Shown here piece by piece: positions 15,521 to 24,146 of a stretch of DNA of 64,000 nt (the first letter of the stretch is position 1; each line of letters starts with the position of its first letter). The notes beneath the pieces were generated by a model. That model did no database searches, was not told the DNA's origin, and saw nothing but the letters and a program-made list of their open reading frames with translations. The position numbers and the translations under genes are program-made. The stretch comes from JANQRA01 sp035762545. GTDB lineage: Bacteria > Actinomycetota > Acidimicrobiia > Spongiisociales > ZC4RG35. The stretch is taken from assembly GCA_035762545.1 (NCBI GenBank), contig DASTOM010000009.1:5624-69623 (forward strand), written 5' to 3'.

Positions 15521-15985
15521 CTATCCGGCGGCGATCCACCTCTTGACTTCGGGGAGAGCGACGTCGCCGTAACCGTTGCACCTGGCCTCGGAGACCAACA
15601 GCTCGAAGAGGATGTAACGGTTCGCCGGCTCGTAGCTCGCGGCATCGGCGGCATACGTCCAAACGTCAGCGTCCTCGACCTCCGTGCCCCTGCCGAGGAG
15701 GTGAAACTCGCCACCTGTGCCTGCATCGTCCGGGACCCCGTTGTGGATCGCGTACCAATGCCGGTCGCGGATGTCACGTGCCTTGGGCGACGTGGGCTCC
15801 ATGAACACGAACAGCTCCGCCGACGTGATGACCGGTGTCACCGGGTGGACTCGCGGCCTTCCGTCGGCCCTGATCGTCGCCAGGAAGGCCGGGCTCCCTT
15901 TCAGGAGGCCGGCACCGAATCGAGCCAGGTCGGGCGTCGCCGCCGCGAACTCGCCCCACTTGACGGCTCCCGGGTCACGCTCCAA
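15521..15985 (-). CDS. Pyridoxamine 5'-phosphate oxidase-fold protein
   Basis: 154 aa from TTG 15985. The core split-barrel is evident: AFLATIRADGRPRVHPVTPVIT and LFVFMEPTSPKARDIRDRHWYAIHNG, typical of the actinobacterial PPOX-like flavin/F420-binding group (general redox, not necessarily PLP synthesis). The start is debated: family members begin just before KWGEFAAATPDL. The TTG at 15985, five nt after GGAG, fits this and overlaps the upstream UvrA-like stop by 11 bp; ATG at 16024 would overlap by 50 bp with non-conserved residues. Cofactor and substrate unknown. Confidence 0.78.
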   Translation of the reverse strand: MERDPGAVKWGEFAAATPDLARFGAGLLKGSPAFLATIRADGRPRVHPVTPVITSAELFVFMEPTSPKARDIRDRHWYAIHNGVPDDAGTGGEFHLLGRGTEVEDADVWTYAADAASYEPANRYILFELLVSEARCNGYGDVALPEVKRWIAAG

Positions 15986-18326
15986 CGTACTCCGCCAGGT
16001 GCTTCGCGGTGAGGGTCGACCCATCCGCTACCAGGTCGGAAGGGGTGCCCTCGAAAACGATCCGGCCACCGTCGTGACCGGCCCCCGGACCCAGGTCGAT
16101 GATCCAATCGGCGTGGGCCATCACCGCCTGGTTGTGCTCGATCACGATGATCGACTTGCCCGAGTCGACGAGCCGGTCGAGCAGGTCGAGGAGATGGTCA
16201 ACGTCGGCGAGATGCAGCCCGGTCGTGGGCTCGTCGAGCACGTAGATGCCGCCTTTGTCCGCCATGTGGATAGCCAGCTTCAGCCTCTGTCGCTCTCCTC
16301 CCGACAGCGTCGTCAACGGCTGGCCGATGGTCACGTACCCGAGTCCCACCGAGGCCATTCGCTCCAGGATGGCGTGTGCCTTCGGCACCTTGGAATCACC
16401 GTCGGCGAAATACTCCTCGGCCTCGGTCACCGACATCTCGAAGACGTCACTGATGTTCTTTCCCCCCATCTCGTACTCGAGCACCTCGGCCAGGAAGCGC
16501 CTGCCCTCACACACCTCACAGGTGGTGGTGACGGTGTCCATGAACCCGAGCTCTGTGTAGATGACCCCGGCACCCTTGCACTCCGGACAGGCTCCGTCGG
16601 AATTCGGGCTGAACAGACCGGGCTTGACGCCATTCGCCTTGGCGAAGGCCGAGCGGATGGAATCGAGCATTCCGGTGTATGTGGCCGGATTGCTGCGGCG
16701 GGATCCGCGGATGTCGGTCTGGTCGACGACAACGGCATCGGCGTCGGCGGGCATCGAACCCTGCAGGAGCGAGCTCTTGCCCGAGCCCGCCACACCTGTC
16801 ACCACGACGAGCACACCGAGCGGGATGTCGACGCCGACATTCTGGAGGTTGTGGGTGTTGGCGCCGCGGATCTCGAGGTGGTCGGTCGCCGTCCGGAAAG
16901 AGTCTTTGACCGGGGCCCGGTCGTCGAGGTGTTTCCCGGTGAGGGTGCCGCTGGCCCGCAACCCTTCGACGGTTCCTTCGAATACCACCTCGCCTCCGGC
17001 CGTGCCGGCCCGGGGCCCGAGGTCGATGATGTGGTCGGCGATCTCGATCGTCTCAGGCTCGTGCTCCACCACGAGCACCGAGTTTCCCTTGTCGCGCAGG
17101 CGGACGAGGAGGTCGTTCATCCGCTGAACATCGTGGGGATGGAGACCGATGGTGGGCTCGTCGAAGACATACGTGACGTCGGTTAGCGGTGATCCGAGGT
17201 GGCGGATCATCTTGGTCCGTTGTGACTCGCCTCCGGAGAGGGTGCCGGTGGGGCGGTCCAGTGACAGGTAGCCGAGCCCGATCTCGACGAACGAGTCGAG
17301 TGTCTCCTGCAACGCGTCGAGAAGAGGTTTCGCCGACGGGAGATCCAGCCCTCGCACCCAGTCCGCCAGATCACTTATCTGCATCGCACATACGTCGGCA
17401 ATGCTCTTGCCTGCGATCTTCGACGATCGGGCCGCCTCGTTGAGGCGGGTCCCCCCACAATCAGGGCAGTCGGTGAACACAACCGCCCGGTCGACGAAGG
17501 CGCGAAGGTGCGGCTGGAGGGAGTCCACGTCCTTCGACAGCATCGACTTCTGGATCTGGGGCACCAGACCTTCGAATGTGAGGTTGATGTCGTTGATCTT
17601 GACCTTGACCGGCTCTTTGTAGAGGAAGTCCTCCAACTCCTTCTTGGTGTAATCGTCGATCGGCTTGTCCGGATCGAAGAAGCCGGAATCGGTGAAGTAG
17701 CGGACCGACCATCCGCCTGTCTTGTAGCCGGGCACCAGGATGGCGCCCTCGTTGAGAGAGAGGCTCGGATCGTAGAGCTGGGTCAGGTCGATGTCGCTCA
17801 CACTTCCCATTCCCTCACAACGAGGGCACATGCCGCCCTGGTAGACGACGTTGCGTACCACCTTCCGCTCCCCTTTGCCCTTGTCTGTGGTCATTGCACC
17901 ACTGGCGGTCCGGGTGGGGATGTTGAACGAGAATGCCGGAGGCGGGCCGATGTGGGGATCACCGAGCCTGCTGAAAAGGAGTCGGAAGAGGGCGTTGGTG
18001 TCGGTGGCGGTCCCGACGGTGGAGCGGACGTTGGCCCCCATCCGCTCCTGATCGACGATGATGGCCGTGGTCAGGCCCTCGAGCACGTCGACGTCGGGGC
18101 GGGCCATCGTCGGCATCAGGCCTTGGACGAAGGCGCTGTAGGTCTCGTTGATGAGGCGTTGTGATTCGGCGGCGATGGTGTCGAAGACGAGCGAGCTCTT
18201 GCCCGAGCCCGACACGCCGGTGAAAACGGTGAGACGTCGCTTCGGGATCTCGACGCTGACATCCTTGAGATTGTTCTCCCGCGCCCCGGTGACCCGGATG
18301 AAGTCGTGACTGTCTGCGGTGTGCAT
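15975..18326 (-). CDS. UvrA2-like ABC-class excinuclease subunit A homolog
   Basis: 783 aa, shorter than canonical UvrA (about 940), which fits the UvrA2/drug-resistance branch lacking the UvrB-interaction insertion. Two ABC ATPase modules are present: Walker A GVSGSGKSS near residue 38 and GVAGSGKSS in the second half, with signatures LSGGESQRTKM and LSGGERQRLKLA. Zinc-finger cysteines occur in CPRCEGMG, CPDCGGTR and CPECKGAG...CEVCEGRRF. Such proteins bind damaged or drug-intercalated DNA and give tolerance to DNA-binding antibiotics in producers. No uvrB or uvrC lies nearby, consistent with an accessory role. Confidence 0.88.
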   Translation of the reverse strand: MHTADSHDFIRVTGARENNLKDVSVEIPKRRLTVFTGVSGSGKSSLVFDTIAAESQRLINETYSAFVQGLMPTMARPDVDVLEGLTTAIIVDQERMGANVRSTVGTATDTNALFRLLFSRLGDPHIGPPPAFSFNIPTRTASGAMTTDKGKGERKVVRNVVYQGGMCPRCEGMGSVSDIDLTQLYDPSLSLNEGAILVPGYKTGGWSVRYFTDSGFFDPDKPIDDYTKKELEDFLYKEPVKVKINDINLTFEGLVPQIQKSMLSKDVDSLQPHLRAFVDRAVVFTDCPDCGGTRLNEAARSSKIAGKSIADVCAMQISDLADWVRGLDLPSAKPLLDALQETLDSFVEIGLGYLSLDRPTGTLSGGESQRTKMIRHLGSPLTDVTYVFDEPTIGLHPHDVQRMNDLLVRLRDKGNSVLVVEHEPETIEIADHIIDLGPRAGTAGGEVVFEGTVEGLRASGTLTGKHLDDRAPVKDSFRTATDHLEIRGANTHNLQNVGVDIPLGVLVVVTGVAGSGKSSLLQGSMPADADAVVVDQTDIRGSRRSNPATYTGMLDSIRSAFAKANGVKPGLFSPNSDGACPECKGAGVIYTELGFMDTVTTTCEVCEGRRFLAEVLEYEMGGKNISDVFEMSVTEAEEYFADGDSKVPKAHAILERMASVGLGYVTIGQPLTTLSGGERQRLKLAIHMADKGGIYVLDEPTTGLHLADVDHLLDLLDRLVDSGKSIIVIEHNQAVMAHADWIIDLGPGAGHDGGRIVFEGTPSDLVADGSTLTAKHLAEYVGA

Positions 18327-18395
18327 TGAACGAACCAGCTTTTCTTCCTGCTGTGCGGACGGTATATCGGCTCTACCGAGCTGAAAAGCCGGGAT

Positions 18396-18806
18396 TCAGG
18401 TGACCTGCTGGATGCGGACCATGTTTCCCGAAGGATCGCGGAACGCGCAGTCACGTAGCCCGTACGGCTGGTCGGTGGGCTCCTGGACGACCTCGGCGTC
18501 GGTCGCTTCGAGCTTTTCGAACAGACCATCGAGGTCATTCGAAGCGAGGTTGATGCTTGCGAAGGTCCCCTTCGCCATCATCTCGGAGATGGTGTTTCTC
18601 TCCTCGTCGGTCAGACCGGGTGTCGCCTCCGGCGGGTAGAGGACGATCGAAGTGTCGGGCTGATTGGGTGGGCCGAAGGTGATCCAGTGCATCCCGCCGT
18701 ACTCGACGTCATTTCGCACCTCGAAGCCGAGGGCGTCCCGGTAGAAGGCGAGGGATGCTTCGGGATCGCTGTGGGGCAGCATGGCGCTGTGAATCGTGAT
18801 GTCCAT
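18396..18806 (-). CDS. VOC-family (glyoxalase/extradiol dioxygenase fold) protein
   Basis: 136 aa, one VOC domain built from two beta-alpha-beta-beta-beta units: TIHSAMLPHSDPEASLAFYRDALGFEVRNDV and INLASNDLDGLFEKLEATDAEVVQEPTDQPYGLRDCAFRDPSGNMVRI. His/Glu positions that would bind a metal are partly present. It sits 10 bp downstream of an AraC regulator on the same strand, a common pairing in Actinobacteria in which the regulator controls the VOC gene. Substrate unknown; glyoxalase, resistance-type binding or dioxygenase roles are all possible. Confidence 0.85.
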   Translation of the reverse strand: MDITIHSAMLPHSDPEASLAFYRDALGFEVRNDVEYGGMHWITFGPPNQPDTSIVLYPPEATPGLTDEERNTISEMMAKGTFASINLASNDLDGLFEKLEATDAEVVQEPTDQPYGLRDCAFRDPSGNMVRIQQVT

Positions 18807-18816
18807 GAGACTGAAC

Positions 18817-19257
18817 TTAGGCTCGACTGGCCGCGACCGCTTCTTGATTCCTGATCGGTCTCGTCACCTGTTTGGCGACGCAGGGAGGCATACCCGTTGT
18901 CTGCCCGGCGTACTCCACCCGATACACACTTGGAGAGACACCGACGAGCTCTGTGAACCGGGTGCTGAACGTCCCGAGGGAGGAGAACCCCACCTCGAAG
19001 CACACCTCAGTCACGTTGAGATCGCCTTTCCGAAGCAGTGCCATCGCCCGTTCCACCCGCCGGGTCATCAGATACGAGTAGGGCGTCTCGCCATAGGCAG
19101 CCTTGAACTGCCTGCTGAAGTGGCCGGCAGACATGTGCACGTCCCGGGCGATCGACTCCACATCGAGCGGCTGGGCGTACTCCCGATCGATCCGGTCCCG
19201 GGCCCGCCGCAGCCACACGAGATCACTCAACTGCTGCTCTCTAGTCGCGGCCACCAT
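18817..19257 (-). CDS. AraC-family transcriptional regulator
   Basis: 146 aa from ATG 19257; essentially only the DNA-binding domain. Two helix-turn-helix units are seen: LDVESIARDVHMSAGHFSRQFKAAYGETPYSYLMTRRVERAM and LNVTEVCFEVGFSSLGTFSTRFTELVGVSPSVYR, the AraC C-terminal signature. No N-terminal ligand domain exists, so it resembles SoxS/MarA-like short regulators. The open frame extends to 19347 but without similarity; GAAGGAGG lies 13 nt before the chosen ATG, a little far. Likely activates the adjacent VOC gene. Confidence 0.85.
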   Translation of the reverse strand: MVAATREQQLSDLVWLRRARDRIDREYAQPLDVESIARDVHMSAGHFSRQFKAAYGETPYSYLMTRRVERAMALLRKGDLNVTEVCFEVGFSSLGTFSTRFTELVGVSPSVYRVEYAGQTTGMPPCVAKQVTRPIRNQEAVAASRA

Positions 19258-19446
19258 CGGATCGTAGATGCCTCCTTCGAGTGTGTTTCCAGACGTAGCA
19301 GGGAGGAGATATCGCCCGCACAGCAGGAGGGTGTTGTTCGATCCCACGTCGGCGGCGCCATCGTTTCGACGTCCAAGCGAACTCCGTTGCTGGGCGCCGC
19401 CTGACCCTATCGACCAACACCTTCCTCAGGAAAGCGGTCAGTCCGC

Positions 19447-20143
19447 TTACGTTTCCAGGACCTCGGTGAGGAACTCTGACAGGATCGCCTCATAGGACCC
19501 TCCGTCGACGTTCCAGCTCGTGACCTGACCCGCACCCTTCGATCACGAGCGACGTGATTCCGAGTCCGTGATAGGCGGCCAGGGCACGCAGCGCCTCGCG
19601 CCGGGATGCCCGCCAACCGTGGACATGAATCGCCCATACCGAGACCTCACCGCCGTCGACCAGCCAGGCGCCCATCGAACCGACGGGGCTGTCGAATGAG
19701 ACCTCCCTGAACTCGAGACCGGGCGAAGACGGGTCGTCTGGATAGGCCCAGCCTTCGATATCAACCTGCTCGCAAGGGTCGAGGTCGCCGGCGCACACCG
19801 GTGGCGGGCTCCCGTCCAGCAGGTAGAAGGCTCTCCTGACCTCGAGACCCTCGGTGGAGAGAACCTCTCCGATCTGCCCGTAGCCTGCACGCCAGGCCAG
19901 GCCGTACAGCCCATCGCGGGTCGTGTCATCACGTTCCTCCTCGGAAGTGATGACGATCTCGTTCCCCTCGATCTCTCGGACCCACACCACGTTGTCTGGA
20001 GTCGGCGGCTCGGGGGTGAGGGCGTCGGCGTGAATCATGTTCGAGAAAACCAGACCTCCTCCGACGTAGAAGGCCACGGTCACTATGACGACGGTTGCGA
20101 TGAGGGCCTTCGCCCACAGCGGAATTCTTCGCTGTTCTGCCAT
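19447..20143 (-). pseudogene. Alpha/beta hydrolase with N-terminal membrane anchor, internally deleted and frameshifted
   Basis: The frame from ATG 20143 encodes a signal-anchor helix (WAKALIATVVIVTVAFYVGGG), a lipid-exposed N-terminal domain and the start of an alpha/beta hydrolase core (VWAIHVHGWRASRREALRALAAYHGLGITSLVI), then leaves the family and stops at 19490. In another frame the following bases read GQVTSWNVDGGSYEAILSEFL with stop TAA 19449-19447, which looks like the hydrolase C terminus, with the catalytic-His context GxVTSW. The middle of the domain, including the nucleophile elbow, is missing. A single internal deletion with frame change near 19530 explains this; an assembly error is the alternative. 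Confidence 0.65.
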
Positions 20144-20229
20144 ATCGTCCTCCTTCTCGTGCCGATTGTCGGCGTCGCCGGAGGAGGGAGGTATCGGGGT
20201 TTACCCCGACCTCGGGGCCCGTCTCGGCC

Positions 20230-20370
20230 CGCAAAGGAAAAGCCCCGGTGACGTTTCCGCCTCCGGGGCTCCCTGACCGCAGCTAGTGCGGCCTGGCTTT
20301 CGGTGATCCAGTCCTTGCGGACCTACGTTTTCCGGCCGTTGCCAACGATAACACCGTCGGTGAGGGAGTG
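20230..20370 (-). ncRNA. Candidate structured RNA or attenuator leader on the minus strand
   Basis: Read on the minus strand, small stems follow one another: CGTT-GGC-AACG, GTCC-GCAA-GGAC (GNRA loop), CTGG...CCAG, CCGCA-CTAGC-TGCGG. Then comes AGCCCCGG (20270-20263) / CCGGGGCT (20248-20241) followed by TTTCCTTT, a convincing intrinsic terminator in this orientation. No minus-strand gene precedes it, so the terminator must end a short RNA or act as an attenuator for the hydrolase gene at 20143. No known RNA family recognised. Confidence 0.35.
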
Positions 20371-20403
20371 CGTCAGTGAGCCGGGATCTCCTAGGCTCGA
20401 CGC

Positions 20404-21150
20404 ATGTGCTTCGACCACGACTCCGAGCCGCCGATCCCGGCCGGCCACCGGGAAGTCTCCAGCCGCGACCTCACCCTCACCGCCGCTGACGGCACCGAGT
20501 TCCTCGCCTTCGAGAGCGTCGGCGCCGAACCATCGGCGACCGGGGTGATCGTCCTCCCCGACGTGCGCGGTCTCTTCCGGTTCTACAAGGACCTTGCGAC
20601 CCGGTTCGGGGAGGCGGGACACGATGCCATCGCTATCGACTACTTCGGGCGTACCGAAGGGCTCGGAGCGAGGACGACGGACTGGGACTTCTGGCCCCAC
20701 GTGGAGAAGACGACCCAGGAGGGGATCCGGATGGATGTCGCGGCTGCGGTCGATCACCTGCGAGCTGACGACCCGGGACGCAGGTTGTTCACCGTCGGCT
20801 TCTGCTTTGGCGGGTCCAACTCATGGCACCAGGCTGCCAACGACCTGGGGCTCTCCGGCGCTGTCGGTTTCTACGGGCGACCCCGTCGCAGCGATGTCGA
20901 TTCCGTGGTCGACCGGGTTGGCGACATGACCTGTCCGATCCTGGCGCTCATGGGTGGAGACGACCCGGGTATTCCTCAGGAGGCAGTTGATGAGTTCGAA
21001 GCGGCGATGGAGGCGGCCGGTGTCCAGAAAGAGATAGTCGTCTATCCCGGTGCACCACACTCCTTCTTCGATCGTAAGTACGCCGACTTCGCCGCCGAGT
21101 CTGCCGACGCCTGGCAACGGGTCCTCGGGTTCATCGATGCGAACAGCTAG
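20404..21150 (+). CDS. Dienelactone hydrolase family protein
   Basis: 248 aa alpha/beta hydrolase. Catalytic triad of the DLH type: nucleophile Cys in TVGFCFGGS (G-x-C-x-G-G), Asp in LMGGDDPGIP and His in GAPHSFFDRKY. DLH cleaves dienelactone in chlorocatechol degradation, but most family members act on other small esters or lactones. The N-terminal stretch VIVLPDVRGLFRFYKDLATRFGEAGHDAIAIDYFGR is typical. The start ATG at 20404 gives MCFDHDSEPP, common in actinobacterial members. Its stop overlaps the convergent cupin gene by 4 bp. Confidence 0.88.
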   Translation: MCFDHDSEPPIPAGHREVSSRDLTLTAADGTEFLAFESVGAEPSATGVIVLPDVRGLFRFYKDLATRFGEAGHDAIAIDYFGRTEGLGARTTDWDFWPHVEKTTQEGIRMDVAAAVDHLRADDPGRRLFTVGFCFGGSNSWHQAANDLGLSGAVGFYGRPRRSDVDSVVDRVGDMTCPILALMGGDDPGIPQEAVDEFEAAMEAAGVQKEIVVYPGAPHSFFDRKYADFAAESADAWQRVLGFIDANS

Positions 21151-21542
21151 TCGAGGGCTCGGTCGTACTCCTCGTCGGAGACCTCATCGGCCCAGTCGGC
21201 ACCTCCGTGGGTGGTGATCGAGAGCTGCAGCATCGTCGAACCGCGGTCGGCACCGTGCCAATGGAGTTCCCCCGCTGAGGCCGTGACAGTGTCGCCCTCG
21301 ACCATCCGGATCACCTGACCCTCGTCGTTGGCGACGACGCCCGATCCCGACACGATGTGGAGGACCTGACCTGCCGGGTGGGAATGCCATTTGCTTCGCG
21401 CCCCGGGCGGGAACTCGACAGCAATGACCTTCACCCCATCGGCGCCCTCCGGCTCGCTCAGGGATGTCGTTTGGACCACTCCCCCGGTGAAGAACTCCTG
21501 GTTGCCCGGTTTCCGATCGTCCAACGTGCGCCTGGTGGCCAT
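21147..21542 (-). CDS. Cupin-domain protein
   Basis: 131 aa, single small beta-barrel. Metal-binding cupin motif 1 is visible as SKWHSHPAGQVLHIVSGSGVV (two His and downstream Glu replaced by Gln), motif 2 near GELHWHGADRGSTMLQLSI. TTSLSEPEGADGVKVIAVEFPPGARSKWHSHP resembles the cupin family paired with carboxymuconolactone decarboxylase-like proteins. A detoxification or sensing role is possible, but no function can be stated. It ends overlapping the DLH gene tail to tail. Confidence 0.82.
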   Translation of the reverse strand: MATRRTLDDRKPGNQEFFTGGVVQTTSLSEPEGADGVKVIAVEFPPGARSKWHSHPAGQVLHIVSGSGVVANDEGQVIRMVEGDTVTASAGELHWHGADRGSTMLQLSITTHGGADWADEVSDEEYDRALD

Positions 21543-21590
21543 TCCAACTCCTCCCGTACGGACCTGAAGTGTCTCACAAGAGGACCTCGG

Positions 21591-22856
21591 TCACTCCAAT
21601 TCGCCGGCGCCCTCTTCGATCGGTTGGCCGCCGAGCACGACGTACAGGATGAACATCCGAAGCCACGTGAGAAAGAGCAAAGCCGCCAGCGAGGCAACCA
21701 GAACGATCGGTGGCGGACGGAGAACACCGACGAACACCGCCGCCAACGCCGCCAGGACCAGCGTCGGGGCGATCTGGGAAGCCATCCCCGGCGGAAACTC
21801 GTCCTCTGGCAGGGCTCTCACGGCGACGGTGATCCCGAGGAGGACCACGGAAACGGAGCCGCTGAGAAGGAACGCCGAACCGGCGGAGATCCTGGCGTCT
21901 CCGGCATGCTCGATGAGGCTCACCAGCGCAGCACCGCCGGCAGCGATCGACATCGTCAGCGGAAGGTGTGCGAAGAGCCAAACGGCGAGAGGTGCCCCGG
22001 TGTGGTCGGGCACTCGTCTACCCAGCAAGTCGAAGTAGTTCCACCAAATCCCGTAGCCGATGGTGAGGCCGACGATCCCCGTGGCAACGATCAACGGGGA
22101 GCGCTCAGGGGCATCGCTGATCCCGGTCACCACTCCGACGACGACCTCGCCGAGGACGATGATGGTGAACAGGCCGACTCGCTCCACAAGGGAGGCGGTC
22201 ACTCCTTCACCGAAACCGGCGGTGCGACTCCAAGCCATCAGCAGGAGACCACCCAAAGTCCACCCGACGACGACCGCTCCCCAGATCCAGATCCGGGCCT
22301 CGTCGGCGAGGGCACTCGCCACTATGGCGATGACTGTGATCACCATTCCCGTCAGATACCGCATCGTGACCGACCGGTACTGCGGGTCATCGACCCTTTG
22401 GACCAGATACCACTGCCAGGTGAAGAGGGTGAACAAGACCGCATACGTGAAAGCGAACTCGGCCCCGCTCTGCCCGGTCGCGTCACCCGCAAACACCGCG
22501 AGCAGCGCCAGGAGAGCCATCTGGATGAAGATGTAGTTGCGGCTCCGGCCGTCAGGGCGGGCGTGGAGCTCGTGCCAGAAGGTTCCGTTGAACCAGGCGA
22601 GCCAGATCAATCCAAACAGGATGGCGAAATCGAGGAGGCCCTCCCAGCCGAGGTGCTCGGCGAGGTGATGGGAGACCTGGGCTATGAGCACCACGTAGAC
22701 GAGGTCGTAGAACAGCTCGAGGAAGCTGACCTCCCGGGTGTAGATGACCTCGCCGTGCCGACGGGGCGGTGCCCGGAACCATCTTCGAAACCCCGCGCGA
22801 ATCCGTTCCCGGGCCTCGGTTCGATCGACCGGTGGTGGCTTGCCGATGTCGCTCAT
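21591..22856 (-). CDS. Low temperature requirement protein A (LtrA) family membrane protein
   Basis: 421 aa with about ten to twelve membrane helices. The family signature near the N terminus is present (SFLELFYDLVYVVLIAQVSHHLAEHL, then FNGTFWHELHARPDGRSR), as is the central VERVGLFTIIVLGEVVVGV. LtrA was named from a Listeria mutant unable to grow in the cold; the molecular activity is unknown and family members behave like polytopic transporters. No operon partners: the cupin gene lies 48 bp downstream and a DHFR-like gene is divergent. Confidence 0.9.
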   Translation of the reverse strand: MSDIGKPPPVDRTEARERIRAGFRRWFRAPPRRHGEVIYTREVSFLELFYDLVYVVLIAQVSHHLAEHLGWEGLLDFAILFGLIWLAWFNGTFWHELHARPDGRSRNYIFIQMALLALLAVFAGDATGQSGAEFAFTYAVLFTLFTWQWYLVQRVDDPQYRSVTMRYLTGMVITVIAIVASALADEARIWIWGAVVVGWTLGGLLLMAWSRTAGFGEGVTASLVERVGLFTIIVLGEVVVGVVTGISDAPERSPLIVATGIVGLTIGYGIWWNYFDLLGRRVPDHTGAPLAVWLFAHLPLTMSIAAGGAALVSLIEHAGDARISAGSAFLLSGSVSVVLLGITVAVRALPEDEFPPGMASQIAPTLVLAALAAVFVGVLRPPPIVLVASLAALLFLTWLRMFILYVVLGGQPIEEGAGELE

Positions 22857-22946
22857 TGGGGCCGCTCACCGTACCGGTCGTTTGCACAGGTCATGGTGCC
22901 TGCAAAGGGATGCGTAGCTTTCGGCCATTGAACCGGAGGAGAAGCA

Positions 22947-23543
22947 ATGAGCGAGGTTTTCTGTGACATCTCGGTATCGGCCGATGGCTACGCCACCGGT
23001 GTGGGCCAGACCGCGGACCAGCCCTTCGGGACCATCGAGTACAACCGTCTCCACGACTGGATGTTCGAGACCCCGGAGGAGAATCGCACGGAGGTAGCCG
23101 GGATCACGAACGCAGGGGCCTTCATCATGGGTCGCAACATGTTCGGGCCCGATCGTGGCGACTGGGACCTCGACTGGCGGGGTTGGTGGGGCGACGACCC
23201 GCCCTATCACGCACCTGTCTTCGTGCTGGGGCATCGTGAGCGTGCTGATCTCCCGATGCGGGGCGGAACGACGTTCCATTTCGTGACAGACGGCATAGTC
23301 GCCGCCCTCGACCGCGCTCGCGCCGCCGCCGGCGACGCCGACGTGGCCATCGCAGGCGGCGCCAAGACGGTCAACCAGTATCTGGATGCCGGGCTGATCG
23401 ACGAACTGCGGGTGCACGTGACGCCGTCGATATTCGGGGCGGGCGAACGGCTCTTCGAAGGTGTCCGACCGATGGCGCTCGAGCAGGTGTCCGGTCGATC
23501 GACCTCGAACGTCACCCACATCGTCTATCGGCCGATCAGGTAA
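22947..23543 (+). CDS. Dihydrofolate reductase-fold protein (RibD C-terminal family)
   Basis: 198 aa. The RibD_C/DHFR-like fold is recognisable by VFCDISVSADGYATGVGQ at the start, ITNAGAFIMGRNMFG, and the C-terminal VAIAGGAKTVNQYLDAGLIDELRVHVTPSIFGAGERLFEG. True DHFR active-site residues are not conserved; actinobacterial members are NADPH- or F420-linked reductases of unknown substrate. ATG at 22947 follows CGGAGGAG with ideal spacing. A second DHFR-fold protein lies at 48407. Confidence 0.87.
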   Translation: MSEVFCDISVSADGYATGVGQTADQPFGTIEYNRLHDWMFETPEENRTEVAGITNAGAFIMGRNMFGPDRGDWDLDWRGWWGDDPPYHAPVFVLGHRERADLPMRGGTTFHFVTDGIVAALDRARAAAGDADVAIAGGAKTVNQYLDAGLIDELRVHVTPSIFGAGERLFEGVRPMALEQVSGRSTSNVTHIVYRPIR

Positions 23544-23553
23544 GGCCCCCTGT

Positions 23554-24027
23554 CTAGACCGGTTCGTCGACGAGTCGTCCACCGCGAACGGTGGCCCCGA
23601 TCACGATGCCGGCGGAGATGAGCACCGCGTTCTTCACGATGTACTGACCCTCGAGCGTGAGGACGAACGGAAAGTCGGTCCAGATCTGCTCCGGGAACAA
23701 GAAGAGCGGGGTCAGAGTGCCCGCCATCTGCCCGAAGAGGAGGAGCAGAGTCAGCCGGAGGAACCGCCCGAGGATGAGCCCCACCCCGATCGCAATCTCG
23801 AGGAGGGCCAGGCCGATCCGGACGAAGTCCTCGGAGAAGAGACCGAACGTGAGGGCCATCGCGGTCTCGGTCGCGATGTCGTCGGCCGGGCTGAGGCCGG
23901 GCACCAACTTCAGTGCCCCGAACCAGACGAAGATCACCCCGATGCTCCACCGGAGCAGTGTCACACCATGTTTCGCCATCCAGTGGGTGATGGTTCGGTC
24001 GATCGAGTCGAGCCGTTCGAGATCCAT
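23554..24027 (-). CDS. DoxX-family membrane protein
   Basis: 157 aa, four membrane helices: LLRWSIGVIFVWFGALKLVPG, DFVRIGLALLEIAIGVGLILG, LTLLLLFGQMAGTLTPLFLF and a last one at KNAVLISAGIVIGATV. FGALKLVPG is the DoxX hallmark. DoxX proteins take part in thiosulfate:quinone oxidoreductase or in membrane oxidoreductase complexes with thiol reductants, but most remain uncharacterised. The start is ATG at 24027 (MDLERLDSID), preferred over 24102, which would put the N terminus into the terminator hairpin. Confidence 0.83.
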   Translation of the reverse strand: MDLERLDSIDRTITHWMAKHGVTLLRWSIGVIFVWFGALKLVPGLSPADDIATETAMALTFGLFSEDFVRIGLALLEIAIGVGLILGRFLRLTLLLLFGQMAGTLTPLFLFPEQIWTDFPFVLTLEGQYIVKNAVLISAGIVIGATVRGGRLVDEPV

Positions 24028-24091
24028 GACCCGAACGTAAGCATCAGGGTGTGACGACAACCAACCTGGGAATTGCCAGTGCCGCCGGAGC

Positions 24092-24122
24092 GAGACCCCC
24101 ACGCCCAGGGCGTGGGGGTCTC
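24092..24122 (-). terminator. Strong terminator hairpin after the nitrite reductase gene
   Basis: Perfect 14-bp stem: 24092-24105 pairs with 24109-24122 (core GACCCCCACGCC / GGCGTGGGGGTC) around a 3-nt loop, 25 bp past the nirK stop. No T-run follows. Confidence 0.75.
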
Positions 24123-24146
24123 TGGCGAGGTCTCGGATCTACTGCC

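Noticed and set aside
15717..17186. 489-aa plus-strand open frame
   Set aside because: Antisense to the UvrA2-like gene, whose ABC motifs are unambiguous.
21357..22931. 524-aa plus-strand open frame rich in charged residues
   Set aside because: Antisense to the LtrA and cupin genes; composition is that of a shadow frame.
24088..24125. Attachment site or operator at the long perfect hairpin
   Set aside because: Its position 25 bp past the nirK stop and uninterrupted GC stem fit a terminator better.
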